DNA from: Gentiana macrophylla
Taxonomy: Eukaryota > Streptophyta > Magnoliopsida > Gentianales > Gentianaceae
DNA length: 64,000 nucleotides
NCBI GenBank assembly: GCA_026214975.1
Contig: CM047813.1
Coordinates: forward strand, 35,125,871 to 35,189,870
Direction of reading: 5' to 3'
The notes beneath the pieces are model-generated. The model saw only the letters and a program-made list of their open reading frames with translations, did not search any database and was not told the DNA's origin. Positions 10,852-21,700 of the stretch are shown here, in pieces. The position numbers and the translations under genes were made by a program. The first letter of the stretch is position 1. The number at the start of each line of letters is the position of its first letter.

Positions 10852-12503
10852 ACAAGCTCCTCGTGACATTCTAGCAAAATAAACAGGTTGATGAATGTGG
10901 ATAAGCATTGAAACAACTAACTTAACAGATGAGGCATGAGGATACTGAGATTAGGTAAGGTCAGATGCGGCAAATAATTGTCTGTCATTCAGAAAATTGC
11001 TGCTAGATAACATAAAATGTAGATTTGATTTAGTTTTGGAAAAGAGTATGTTCCATGACACTATCTTGACGATCATTAGAAATTTCTGAAATGACCACCC
11101 AAAAAAATATATTATATCTGCCAGCCACACACATTATGCTCGAGAAAAACTACAAAATATAAAAAACCTCACCTCTACTTGGTGTATCATCTTCCTTCTG
11201 TGCATGATCTTTTACTGCACTAACGGGACAGCTCAAGTGAGAACTTTCATTACTGCTAGGGCTGTAATTATGTGGAACGTTGGCAGTATCAAGGGCGTCT
11301 CATCTGGGAAAGAGGCATCCCAAATAGTAAAAAAACTGATATCATCCTACTCCCATGTAACATAAAGAAACAGAGAACAGAATCCAAACACAAGAGGAAA
11401 CCTTTTATCATATGTGAAGCACTAGCTGTTGGTAGTGTACTATAAACCCAAGGAGACAAAAATGTACTTTGAAGTGGAATTCTGGGTATGGACAAGGAAT
11501 CAGGCCTAATAGCACACTTTGTTTCAAGCAAAGAAGATGAGGGCTGCACTTGTCCGGCAAACTTGGTCGCATCTGTAGCAGGCGGACAATTGAATAAAAG
11601 GAAGACCCCAAGGAATTAACTAGTACACCATAAACATATGAAGAAAACAGCTCTAACCAAGTTTTGCTGCCTTTTGTGGGTATGGATGAGCAGCTTTTCT
11701 CTTAGGCCTAGGAGGTGGTACATGTTCAGCAGTTCCAGTTTTTTGCACTTTCAAAAAGTACTTCTGTGCATGGCTACGTATCTGCAACAGTGCAACGCTC
11801 ACTGGAATATGTCAGGGACGTTAACCAATACAAACATAAAAAGACATGACTGATGCTTGACTCAGAAATATCAACACAGATCCCAAATTATCAGACCCAA
11901 GATTATTGGAAGACCCCATCACAGCAACGGTAGAGTACTAGGATAACGATAGCCTCAAAAAGAATTCTCGCAACAGCAGCTTGCTCTTGTATGTGGCCTA
12001 AATTTTCTTTCTCTCTCAACTCTATTAAGTTCTAAGATTGTCTTTAACTAAGCTTAACTTCTTGTTCAATTAATGGCAACCATGCCTGCATCGTCTTTCA
12101 GCAGGCGATGGGAAATATTAAGAACAAAATGAGGTCACTTATGCAAATGAGCAGAATCAGTGCTTATTTAGGGGAAAACTTACCTACAACAAGCTCACAC
12201 ATACCCAGGACAATGATATGGCGCATGAACCATACACAATTTAAGAGAAGCCCACATCTTTTCTTCACGCGCAACATAGTTGGCCAGGTACATGTGCAAC
12301 AATTGTAGATAAGATCATACCCCTACTTGTACAGCTCAGAGGAAAATAAGAAAGCAAATAACAGGTTTAATTCATTATTTTCGAGCCGAAACACTGATAT
12401 TAAGCTAACATATTTAGGATATGTGGATATCTGATTGGGGCTAACAGGAACAAATGTAATATATACATCAATACTAAGAACCAAATCAAATACATCAAAT
12501 CAC

Positions 12504-12560
12504 CTGGATAACTGTCTTCGACCCAATAAATGCCTCAATCTTTTTCAGTCACGATCAAAG
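12504..12560 (-). pseudogene. RVE-like exon 2 with a one-base deletion in the MYB repeat
   Basis: The exon is 57 nt; family structure and the flanking phases require 58. One G of the conserved Trp codon in DRDWKK is missing (about 12546), giving DRD followed by an immediate stop. The rest reads KKIEAFIGSKTVIQ. It is either a true null mutation or a consensus error. Confidence 0.85.
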
Positions 12561-12891
12561 CTAAAAGAATCCACACATGAAAATGGAAGTTAGAAATTTG
12601 AAGTTCCAAACATGCATAGAAAATTCAAATTAAAATATTTGCAGCCCATTTGAAAACACAAAAGATTGATATATTGTCCAATCATCAAATCCCAATTTAA
12701 ATCAACTACTACATGTTACAGCAAAATGTGGTCAAGCATCATCAATCACATGAACATAATCCACATACATAATCTCTTATTGACCAGATTTCAACAACCA
12801 ACATGTTCTTATTCACCTGAACATTTGCCACAATATTTGGGGCTCCACAACACATAGCAAGTGATAGACATACATACGAAGATATACTTAC

Positions 12892-13132
12892 AGATGAAGG
12901 GCTTCTACAAACTTATCGTGCTCTTCGTCTGTCCAGCTCTCTCTAGACTTGGTAATTGTATACGGCTTCCGGACTCTCTTACTCGGATCCTCCGGACCCA
13001 CACTTGAATCATTCGAACTCAGAGCCGTATTTTTTGGAATTTTATCAAGTTGCTGAGAATCCATACCTGGAAGAGCCATTTTCATCGAATCCCTCGTTCC
13101 AGGATAATAGCAAAAATCTTGACGACCACTAG
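12892..13132 (-). CDS. RVE-like exon 1, part downstream of the insertion
   Basis: In frame it encodes PSGRQDFCYYPGTRDS, then MKMALPGMDSQQ, an acidic/Ser stretch and the start of the MYB repeat through HDKFVEALHL. The Met at 13085 lies downstream of the retrotransposon and could serve as an alternative start, giving a protein lacking about 27 N-terminal residues but keeping the MYB domain. The donor GTAAGT follows at 12891. Confidence 0.85.
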
Positions 13133-13137
13133 GTGAA

Positions 13138-13399
13138 TGTCACGAATTGAACAATTAACCGAATAAAATTAACAGAAATTGGAGATAGAGGAGAAGAAAT
13201 TTGGGGACGAAGGAGAAGAAGTTTTATTGATAAAGGAGAAGTTCAGACTATTAGATTCAACATAACCCAATGACACCCGTTTTACACTTATATATATAAC
13301 ATCTTGGGCGACGTCACTTTCTAGTTAGATGACATCATAAACCGCTGTACATAAATTAAAATACATTTAAAAATTATAATAAAAGGTCATATCATGACA
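13138..13399 (-). repeat. 3' LTR of the RVE-inserted element
   Basis: 262 bp, TG...CA ends; pairs with 16088-16353 (266 bp). It lies directly next to the surviving RVE exon 1 sequence, so outward transcription from it could read into that exon. Confidence 0.9.
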
Positions 13400-13737
13400 T
13401 ATCCTTCCTCAACAACCACCTTGTCCACAAGGTGGTGAGAAAAAAAAAATCTCTGCCGAAATCCTCCCAAGAGAGCTGCGAGACTGATACGAAAGAACCC
13501 GGATCCCATATGTAGTGTTCCAACTCTGCAGTAGGAAATAACAGTGTCTTTGGAATTAATCCAATATCATCCAAACAACCCATTTGTCTCTCATGATCAT
13601 ATCTTCTTATCACCAATGTAGTATCCATGAAAGACTATATCCTTCCCCACTCCTTTCTCAAAAACATCCTTGTCCTCAAGGATGTATAAGAAAATGACAT
13701 TTTGGCCCGGGTCCCAAACAAAGTTTTCCACATCAAC

Positions 13738-14632
13738 AATAATACAGCCCTTAATTCTTGAGTTTTCTCCGATTCCTATAGGTACTCTTCCTTCTGCTAA
13801 GAGCGAAGCAATCTCAGCATCGGTTTCATAGTAATCAACTCCCAGCATAATTGTATCCTTAAGGTGAACATTGGTATTTATACGAGAGCGTATACCCACA
13901 ACACTGTGTTCTATAAAGGTATTGTTCAGAAAACTTCCATGTGAGATAATTGAATCAACAATCTTGCTATTATCTATCTTTGATGGAGGAAGATTTCTCC
14001 TTGATGTGTAAATTGGCTTAGTTGCATCGTAGAAACTAAATTTTGACGGATGCTCAGTAAGGGCAAGGTTTGCTTCAAAGAAGGATTTTATCGTACCAAT
14101 GTCTTCCCAGTAATCGTTAAAGAGGTACGCCTTTATGTTGAATTCTGCTGCTGAGGCAGGGATTATCTCTGATCCAAAGTCATTTGCAGTAGGAAATCGC
14201 CATCTCAACAGATTCAAAAGGATTTCCTTCTTGAAAACGTAAACACCCATCGATGCAATATAAGGTTTCTTTTCAGCCTCATCTCTAGATAGTCCCGGAT
14301 CGTGGTGTCTCTCGCCATAGCCTTTAGTTCATTTCCTTTGGGCTTTTCAACAAATAAAGGACTCTTCCTGTATTATCGATCTTCATCAAACCGAAATCTG
14401 AGGCACGTTTGTCGTCTAATGGCAAGGATGATATAGTTATATCTGCACCACTTTGTATGTGACCCTGAACTAAGTCCATGTAGTCCATCCTGTAAAGCTG
14501 ATCTCCTGACAGAATGAGCACATCTTCAATATCTTTGCTTCTTTGATCCTCAAAGCGACCAATGGAATTGCCGGATCGCTACCTTTGTTCCTTGGAACCA
14601 ATTTTCCCTGCTTCACCTGGTGTTTGAGTGGT
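13738..14632 (-). pseudogene. Captured, intronless ADP-glucose pyrophosphorylase large-subunit fragment
   Basis: Reading on the minus strand: [54 protein letters not shown], then [59 protein letters not shown] and [19 protein letters not shown]. This is the central and C-terminal part of the glucose-1-phosphate adenylyltransferase large subunit, the plastid enzyme of starch synthesis. The host gene has many introns; here about 900 bp are continuous, so the piece came from a spliced transcript. Frames break near 14260-14325 and 14530-14610. Homology stops at CII and is replaced by element sequence ([11 protein letters not shown]). Catalytic N-terminal parts are missing. Confidence 0.9.
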
Positions 14633-15590
14633 CATAAAACGGAGGGAATAACAATGACACGTGATCCGCTTAATTGTCCAAAAGCACCCATACCTTAACC
14701 ACTAACGACTTTATCGATGCTAGCGACCTCAAATTTGACTATAGCAAAACAACATCCCCAACTATTCTCAATGGCTCTAAGCCACCCCTCTTGAACCTTC
14801 CCGTCCAATTTCCTATCCTCGTATTGGGGTGGTTAGGATTATTTGGACAAGATGAGAATCGAAATACCACCCATTACAAATGTTTATCATAGATTGTAGA
14901 ATATCATCTTCTTGGCACATGATCCATGGAACCTCAATAATCGAAATTCAAACCACGTTTGCTGTCGTCCAACAACAATCTTCTTGCTCGTTATTACACT
15001 CAAGTGAACCACAACCCATGTGAGGTCGAGAACATCCACCCGGATCAAATACAAACGTCGGTATCCCACCGAGCCAAAAATCATCATCAATTTTCGGGAC
15101 GCCACGGTCCATTTGAGGCAAGAAATGTCCTCCGGGATCGAAATAACGATAACACATTTCAACAAATAAATGATTGTAAACCATGAACTCACCGTACATG
15201 TTTGAATAATTGAGTAATTCTTGGTTATTTCCTTTCCCGTGCCATTTCTCAAACTCAATCTTCACCTTATTCTCTCGATGTAGAAAACCCTTGCTCACAT
15301 CTTGGGTACTAAACTTGGACAAGTTGATTAATAGTCCGAAACCCAATTACTTTTATCATCATCACTAATAATTTCAAGAATGTAAGGAAATGAAGATAGA
15401 GAATCTTTGTTACCATATAAGTCTTCATCTGAATCAACTGGAGATAGCTTAGGCCTTTCATCGAGCATGTCGTGTGCGACATTTGTACCTTCAATACCCA
15501 ACAAGTCTTCTTACAGATTTGGCTCGGACATTTGAGATAACACTTTGTAAGCTTCATTACACTGCATGCGCTTTAACATAAAAGGAACCA

Positions 15591-16070
15591 TCATTTTCCT
15601 CCAACCCCACCATTCATCGTGTCGTGGAACACCTCAACAACCGGATTCTCTGTTGTTTTGGGTGAGTGAGGATCTTCATCTACTTGTCTCTTCATTGTGA
15701 ATTCAAATGCAAGAGCACAACGTGAAGCTTCAACTCTTTGCTCATCGCAAGTTACAAGATCACCAATGGTGTCATCATGGCCGCAAATCCATCGTAGAGA
15801 ACTCGAGATCCATTTTCGGATGGAGATGTCGGCGTCAGCGTATATCATTGCGCAATCCGCGCGGCGTATCCATCATCAAATCCATCTTGCCGTCCATCTC
15901 ATCGAAAAAATTGTTCAAGGAATCAAAAGAGCTCTTCAATTCCACGCAGACTGATGTTCTTTGCTCTAACAGATTCTTCAATGCTCTCGTGTTCTTTGCT
16001 CAGTGTAGTTCTTCGACGGTGGCCTCTGTTTGGTCATACCACGCCATCGCTTCCACAGAGCGGAGGATCG
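15591..16070 (-). pseudogene. Leader / gag-like remnant of the RVE-inserted element
   Basis: After the PBS a minus-strand frame gives MAWYDQTEATVEELH, then LLEQRTSVCVELKSSFDSL and FFDEMDGKMDLMMDTPRG. It is heptad-rich like the N-terminus of some gypsy gag proteins, then breaks into other frames. No Retrotrans_gag core or zinc knuckle is seen. Assignment as gag is by position and coiled-coil character only. Confidence 0.35.
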
Positions 16071-16087
16071 ATTATCTCGATACCAAA

Positions 16088-16353
16088 TGTCACGAATTGA
16101 ACAATTAACCGAATAAAATTAACGAAATTGGAGATAGAGGAGAAGAAATTTGGGGACGAAGGAGAAGAAGTTTTATTGATAAGGGAGAAGTTCGATTTAT
16201 TAGATTCAACATAACCCAAACGATACCCGCTTTTCTGTTATATATGATAACATCTCTTGACGCCGTCTTTACAGTTAGATGACATCATAAACCGCCTAAT
16301 ACATAAATTCGAAAATACATTTAAAAATTATAATAAAAGGTCATATCATGACA
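16088..16353 (-). repeat. 5' LTR of the RVE-inserted element
   Basis: 266 bp, TG...CA ends; followed on the minus strand by the PBS at 16070-16087. Confidence 0.9.
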
Positions 16354-16378
16354 GTGAATTCGGGTAAGCAGACAACAT
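16354..16378 (-). CDS. RVE-like exon 1, original 5' end with start codon
   Basis: ATG at 16376-16378 opens MLSAYPNS. Removing the element and one copy of the duplication joins this in frame to the downstream part of the exon at 13132. Family members start with a similar short leader ahead of the ALPG motif. A TA dinucleotide run (16376-16392) lies immediately upstream. Confidence 0.75.
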
Positions 16379-17100
16379 ATATATATATATATGTACACAC
16401 TTTCAATCGATATTGAACTTCAAATTCACAAACTAATTAAAAAATTCTCTCTTTTTGGATTTCTTGTGTATTGTTTCAGAGGATTGTGTGTGTGTGTTCT
16501 TGAGCTTGAGAGTCGAAGGGAGACGAAGAGGAGGGTTTGGGCATTTCCCTTATGAATGATGTAGTCATGTAACAGTGTTTTTTTTATTTTATTTTGTTTT
16601 TGTTTTATTTTATGTGGTAATCAAATTATCTAATTGAATTTGCAAAAGAAATGATTTTTCCCATTTGTGTACGTGTCAGCATATGCCTGGGGTATTTCAA
16701 AGGAAACGCTGAGTCTGATTTAAAAAAAAAAATACACGTGTAGGTTTTGAAAACGGAAACTTGTAAAAGTATGCCTTAACCCGAAAAAGAAAAAGAAAAA
16801 GAAAAAGAAAAAGAAAGGAAAAAAAAAACCTTTAAAAAGGAAAAAAGAAAAAAGAAAAAAGAGAAAAAAACACTATTATTGGCAACGCACCCGATCTATC
16901 GTTGATATCTCATCTATTGATAAAATGACAATTTATAACGGCACCATAGTTGCTATTTTCGAATAACGTGGATCTGCTATAATTACCATACCTATAAGTT
17001 TACATTAACTAAATCCAGATTTCTTTTACTTTTGCCAATCTTTAATACAATAAAATTAGAGAGTGATAAAGTCACAAATCGAAAAGACACAACAACGATC
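16379..17100 (-). promoter_or_regulatory. 5' UTR and putative promoter of the RVE-like gene
   Basis: Upstream of the inferred start on the minus strand. A CACGTG G-box lies at 16735-16740, about 360 bp from the ATG, with an ACGTGTC element near 16670. G-boxes are frequent in promoters of clock and light-regulated genes, but the motif is short and could be chance. An A/G-rich tract lies further upstream. Confidence 0.4.
16783..16868 (+). repeat. AAAAAG-type simple repeat
   Basis: Purine tract built from AAAAAG, AAAAGG and AAAAAAG units. Confidence 0.9.
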
Positions 17101-17769
17101 TATACCATTTGATTATTGCGGGCTAGATCAATCAATATATGTCCCACAATAATCAATGGTGTAGATCGATTATTAATAAGCAGCATTATTGTGTTTTTCG
17201 TTGTGACTCTATCATTTCTCATAAAATTCTGCTTTGAAAATATAAGGTCGATTCCCTCCTCCTCCACATCTTCCACCGGCCGCCCCTCCTTCCTGCTTCA
17301 TACCCATTGCCACCACCACAACCTTTTTTGCTGAAACATAACTAACCCATCTCCCTCCATAAAATCATATTCACTACCGTTAACCTCTTAACGATAACTT
17401 CATAAAACCAGCTCATCTGCGGTGGTGGTGAAGAAATCCTACCCCTTTCACCATCTTCATCTTTTATTATTTGTACACCATAATCTCCACACCATCTTCT
17501 TATGATATTTTTTTTGAAAGAAAAGCTGTAAATATTATGATGCACGGATACTTTATCCTGCAAGCGTATCCCGTATCCAATACGTATCGGATACCGATAC
17601 TCGACGGATACTCTAGATACTCCGTTAGATACGTATTTGGGGCAAATTGTAATTTTCAAAAGTTGGATACTTTACCGGATGACTACAGATACAGGAATCC
17701 GAAGAACATGATACTTAAAAAATGACTTTGAATCTTTATATGTGTACATACACACGTATTTATATACAC
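17101..17769. other. No gene; short repeated GATAC/GTATC motifs
   Basis: Between 17545 and 17695 the words GATAC, GGATAC, GTATC and ATACGTAT recur about a dozen times in both orientations, for example CGTATCCCGTATCCAATACG. I cannot assign a family. Open frames here are short and unlike known proteins. Confidence 0.45.
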
Positions 17770-18434
17770 ATTTCCCACTCTTGATGTAACTTGTCTTGGT
17801 TGGGGTTGAGATTCAACTGGAGCTACTATTGAGATGGCAAAAATTTGTTCATCTGGAAAGCATTCCTTAATCTCAGTAGGTTGCTCTTTTTCCATCAGTG
17901 TTAACCTTTACAGGTGATCAACCACCTAGTTCTCAGACCCTTTCTTATCTTTGAACTCCACATCAAACTCTTGTAAGAGTATAATCCACCTCAGCAATCT
18001 TGGCTTGGAGTCTTGCTTAGTCAGTAGATACTTCAAAGCTGCATGGTCAATGAAACTGTGACTTGAGATCCTATGAGATAAGATCTAAACTTGTCAAATG
18101 CAAAGATTACAGCTAAGAGTTCTTTCTCCGTGGTCGTATAATTCCTTTGGGCACTGTTGAGGGTACGGATGGTGTAATAGATCGATTCAAAGATTTTATC
18201 CACTCATTGTCCCAAAGCTGCTCCAACTGCCGTATCACTGGTATCACACATCAGCTCGAAAGGTTGGTTCCAATCCGGGGCTACCAAAATTAGGGCTGTT
18301 ATCAACATTTTCTTTAATGTGATGAATGCTTGCTTGCACTCTTCTCCAAACTCAAAAGGTACGTCCTTTTCAAGTAATTCCGTCAGAGGTCTATAATTCT
18401 TAAAAATGTCCTTAATAAACCTCCTATATTTCAT
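17770..18434 (-). pseudogene. Element W: RT thumb/connection and RNase H remnant
   Basis: One frame gives MKYRRFIKDIFKNYRPLTEL, then a connection region and FELMCDTSDTAVGAALGQ, the start of gypsy RNase H (usual form CDASD). A frame ending near 17830 gives EKEQPTEIKECFPDEQIFAI, the spacer following RNase H. Between them reading is interrupted by stops. Non-functional. Confidence 0.8.
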
Positions 18435-19470
18435 GCGTGGCCAAGAAAGGCTCGCAACGTCTTTATATGCGTAGGAGGTGGTAACTTCTTTATGACCTTA
18501 ATTTTTGCCTTGTCCACTTCCATTCATCTCTTTGAAATCTTGTGACCTAACACAATTCCTTCAGTGACCATAAAATGGCACTTCTCCCAATTAATCACGA
18601 GGTTGGTCTCTTAACAACGTTTAAGCACCTTACTCAAATTATCCAAGCACTCATCATAACTATCTCCAAATTGAAAAATCTTCCACCATGTCCAAAAGGT
18701 GACATCATGCATCTTTGGAATGTTGCGGTATGATAAATAGTCCAAAAGGCATGCGTAATACGCGAAGGTTCCACAGGGACATGCGAAAGTTATCTTCTCG
18801 CGGTCCTCGGGGGCAATGTGTATCTGGTAATAACCAGAATTCCCATCTAAAAAAAATAATAGGCATGACCACTTAGTCTTTCCAACATTTGATCAATAAA
18901 TGATAGGGAAAATGATCTTTATGAGCTGCATCATTCAGTTTCCTGAAGTTGATACAAACCCGATCTCCAATAATCAACCTCACATGGATTAACTCATCAA
19001 ATTCATTTGGTTGTACAGTGAATCCTCCTTTTTTGGGCACCATATGAATTGGGCTTACCCACTCACTATAAGCAATTGGGAATATGATTCCCATTTCCAC
19101 CATCTTTATTATCTCATCTTTTACTACATCTTTCAACTAGGGCGTCAACCTTCTCTGTGGTTGAGCCACCTCTTTTTTCTCCGGGTCTACAGAGATCATA
19201 TACGTATAAACATAGGGGCTTATTCCTCGAATATCTGTAATAGCCCCCCAAAGGCTCCCTTATGCTCCCTCAGTACTCTCAACAGTTTCTCCTCCTCTAA
19301 GGGTGACAATGACGATGAAATTATAAGGGGGAGAGTATTATCTTGTAAAAACACGTACTTCAGGTGAGAGGGCAAAGGTTTCAACATTAAATTCCTTGGT
19401 GGTTCCTCCAACGATGACTTCAGTAGCCTACCAGTCAACTGCAAGTCAAAGGACTTATGCCACAAAAGTC
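18435..19470 (-). pseudogene. Element W: reverse transcriptase, degenerate
   Basis: Recognisable blocks in shifting frames: EEEKLLRVLREHKGAFGG (before the RT), EIIKMVEMGIIFPIAYSEWV, SPIHMVPKKGGFTV, RVCINFRKLNDAAHKDHFP and the palm-region WEKCHFMV. The catalytic FMDD region is decayed to about MVEDFS near 18690. Several indels and stops separate the blocks. Confidence 0.85.
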
Positions 19471-19516
19471 TATGAGTTGGCCCTCTTGTATCCTCGGAAG
19501 ATACATGCTATATTTC

Positions 19517-20290
19517 TTATAATCTCCCTTCGCTGCATCCAGGCCAGGTCTCCTCATCACTTTCTTCTTCTTTCAACAACAAAGTCTCTGCTACTTCAGG
19601 GTCTACTGCTATTTGCTGTTGCAATTTCAGGACAAGTTCGTCAATGGCATCTAGCATGTAGAATGCTTCTCCTTCACCATTAGCATAACCCAATGTCTTG
19701 ACAGATTTGAAGACCACACTATTTTCATTCACTCTCAAAATCAGTTCTCTTTTGTGGAAATCTATCAAGGTCCTACTAATCATTAGGAAAGTTCTTCCTA
19801 GGATTGGAGGTACATCACTATTAGCTTCCATGTCTAACACCACAAAGTCCACATGAAACACAAACTTATTAACTTTCACCATAACATCCTCCACAACTCC
19901 ACACGGCTGCTTCATGGATCTGTCTACCAACTGAAGGGTTATAGATGTTTCATTCAGCTCTTTCATGCCTAACTTATGAAAAATGGATAGTGGCATCAAA
20001 TTGACACTGGCTCCAAGGTCGTATGGGGCTTTGTTCAGACATACTCCTTCGATGGTACAAGGTATAAGGAAGCTCCCATGATCTTTACACTTGCATTGAA
20101 AAAGTGCCAAGCATTCCTCGTTAAGGCATATAGTCTCAAGATCCAACAACTTTCTCTTAGTAGAGATAGCTTCATTCAAAAAAATTGCATACTCTGGCAT
20201 TCCTGCCAGAGCTTCTACTAAGGGATTGTTAACTTGCAACTTCTTAAACATCTCTATAAATTTTTTATAATGAGCATTATCATGATTCAT
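19517..20290 (-). CDS. Element W: aspartic protease region, intact 257-codon frame
   Basis: The frame holds NPLVEALAGMPEYAIFLNEA, ECLALFQCKCKDHGSFLIPC, the active-site loop YDLGASVNLMPLSIFHKLG, LVDRSMKQPCGVVEDVMVK and VPPILGRTFLMISRTLIDFH, the full Athila-type retropepsin with DLGAS catalytic triad. It processes the gag-pol polyprotein. It is the best-preserved coding part of W. The Met at 20290 is probably internal to a longer gag-pol frame. Confidence 0.85.
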   Translation of the reverse strand: MNHDNAHYKKFIEMFKKLQVNNPLVEALAGMPEYAIFLNEAISTKRKLLDLETICLNEECLALFQCKCKDHGSFLIPCTIEGVCLNKAPYDLGASVNLMPLSIFHKLGMKELNETSITLQLVDRSMKQPCGVVEDVMVKVNKFVFHVDFVVLDMEANSDVPPILGRTFLMISRTLIDFHKRELILRVNENSVVFKSVKTLGYANGEGEAFYMLDAIDELVLKLQQQIAVDPEVAETLLLKEEESDEETWPGCSEGRL

Positions 20291-20339
20291 GATTTGGTTT
20301 ATACTTAGGGGGGATCGGGTAAAGATGCAGGAATAATAG

Positions 20340-21700
20340 TTACAGTTTTAGATGACTTACCTGCTGCTTTCCATGTTTGTCTGCTGAATCTGCAGATACT
20401 CGCAATTGCAGGGGGTGTCTCGAAATTGCGAGTCCTTTATTGCTCCCGATTCTAATGCATTCTTGTTCTGACTCCCTGTTTCTTCTTTTATGATCAGTCC
20501 AAGTAATTCCTTTCCACTTCTTGTTAGATTGCATTTACATCCTTCGGGTTCTTCTCAGTATTACTTAGCAATTCTCCCGGAGGATGTGCTGACACTTGTT
20601 CTACTATTTGTCCCACTTGGTGCAACAAATTTTGCACTAAAGATTCTTGGTTTGTCAGTCTTGCATCATTCTTCTGACCATATTATATGAAATTTGCACT
20701 TAGCTCGTTGATGGACTTCATGAGTTGATTGACGCTATCAGTCACAGTTGAGCTCATTTTGTCCCTAGATGCTTCCCAACCACCGGATCTATTTGATTGA
20801 GGTAGGAATCCTCCAAATTTCTTAGCTCTCTCGCCATCATGGGCGATATCCGCCCTTATAAGGATTTCATTGCCTTCCTATATAGCTTACATCCTCAGTG
20901 TTGGTTGTCTGAATCCCTTGAACTTTTTCCACCTTGGCAATGTGATCTTGCATCCCATCCATCTTCTCATTTATCACTAACAGCCGATATAAGATTTGAT
21001 GAGAGGTGTCCTCTCCGATGCGCCTTCAGCTGATCATACAACTTCGACTTTATGTGTTCCCCATTGACTTGTATGTACTATCTGTTCCATCTTTTCCACT
21101 GCTTCGTCAGGTGACAACAATGCAAAACTCCCATTTCTTGACTCATTTACTCTCATCTTTTCACTTGGCTGCACTCCATGGTATAATCTATGCATCCTTA
21201 CTGGCAAAGTGATATCATGATGTGGGCATCTCCGTTGTGCTTCCTTGAATCTTTCCCATGCTTCTTCTAAAGATTATCCAGCTTTCTATCAGAAGTTCAT
21301 GATCTCTTGTCTCATTTGAAGTGACTTCCCAGGAGGACAATACTTGTTCATGAATTTTTGTAGTAGGTCTGTCCAAGATTGGATAGAACCTGCAACTAGA
21401 GACAAAAGCCATTGCTTTGCTTTATCTTTCAGTGTGAATGGGGATGACTTCAGTTTGATGTTGTCCTCTGGAACTCCTGCTGGTTTGACTGTGCTGATTA
21501 TCTCCAAAAAGTTGGTGACATGTACACTAGGATCTTCATATTGTACTCCGTGAAAGGTAGTGTAGTTGGTCACCAAAAGACATTCGGCTTTGGGTGATAA
21601 ACCTTAGCCGCATTTTCTGGTGAACAATTCTTTGGCACAAATTGCTCGATCATTGGCGGGGGCATAGCTCAGAGATTTCTTCTTTCTACCGCCATAATCG
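20340..21700 (-). pseudogene. Element W: gag and gag-protease linker, frameshifted
   Basis: A frame at 21289-21576 contains DPSVHVTNFLEI and SPFTLKDKAKQWLLSLVAGS, then IQSWTDLLQKFMNKYCPPGK, the Retrotrans_gag core of Athila-type elements. Downstream (20340-20534) a linker frame includes the TCGCAATTGC motif pair at 20398-20432. Multiple frame breaks. Confidence 0.85.

Larger units (their letters stand above)
13138..16353 (-). mobile_element. 3.2-kb non-autonomous LTR retrotransposon inserted in RVE-like exon 1, carrying an AGPase fragment
   Basis: Direct LTRs at 13138-13399 and 16088-16353 both start TGTCACGAATTG and end ATCATGACA. A 5-bp duplication GTGAA flanks the element (13133-13137, 16354-16358). 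On the minus strand the 5' LTR is followed by a PBS TTTGGTATCGAGATAATC (iMet type). The 3' LTR is preceded by purine-rich GTTGAGGAAGGATA. The tail before it reads HHLVDKVVVEEGYVM, a pattern seen at the pol end of several plant gypsy elements. No protease, RT or integrase is present, so it depended on another element. The LTRs differ at many sites, including indels, so it is either not very recent or sequenced with errors. Confidence 0.9.
8931..16378 (-). pseudogene. RVE6-like: REVEILLE/LHY-CCA1-like MYB transcription factor (RVE6-like), disrupted by a retrotransposon
   Basis: Coding exons on the minus strand: 16354-16378 plus 12892-13132 (one exon split by an insertion), 12504-12560, 11658-11781, 11402-11572, 11173-11298, 10090-10199, 9233-9292, 8931-9050. 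All introns have GT-AG ends and the phases join correctly except for one missing base in the second exon. The product has a single MYB repeat (KPYTITKSRESWT, then KKIEAFIGSKTVIQ, then [16 protein letters not shown]) with the SHAQKYF signature. It continues with [18 protein letters not shown] and a C-terminal LCL-type block: VVPDFEKVYSFLGSIFDPAA, then LSQMDSINVETIVTLMMNLS. Such proteins bind evening elements and act in the circadian clock. The final exon is unresolved. Closest family member by memory is RVE6; RVE8 is less similar at the C-terminus. Confidence 0.85.

Noticed and set aside
10683..10874. Small plus-strand ORF with Ile-Tyr repeats
   Set aside because: Translation of the TA microsatellite inside an intron of the RVE-like gene.
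15697..16108. Plus-strand open frames of 85 and 133 codons
   Set aside because: They overlap the minus-strand leader, PBS and LTR start of the RVE-inserted element and have no recognisable protein. They are antisense shadows.
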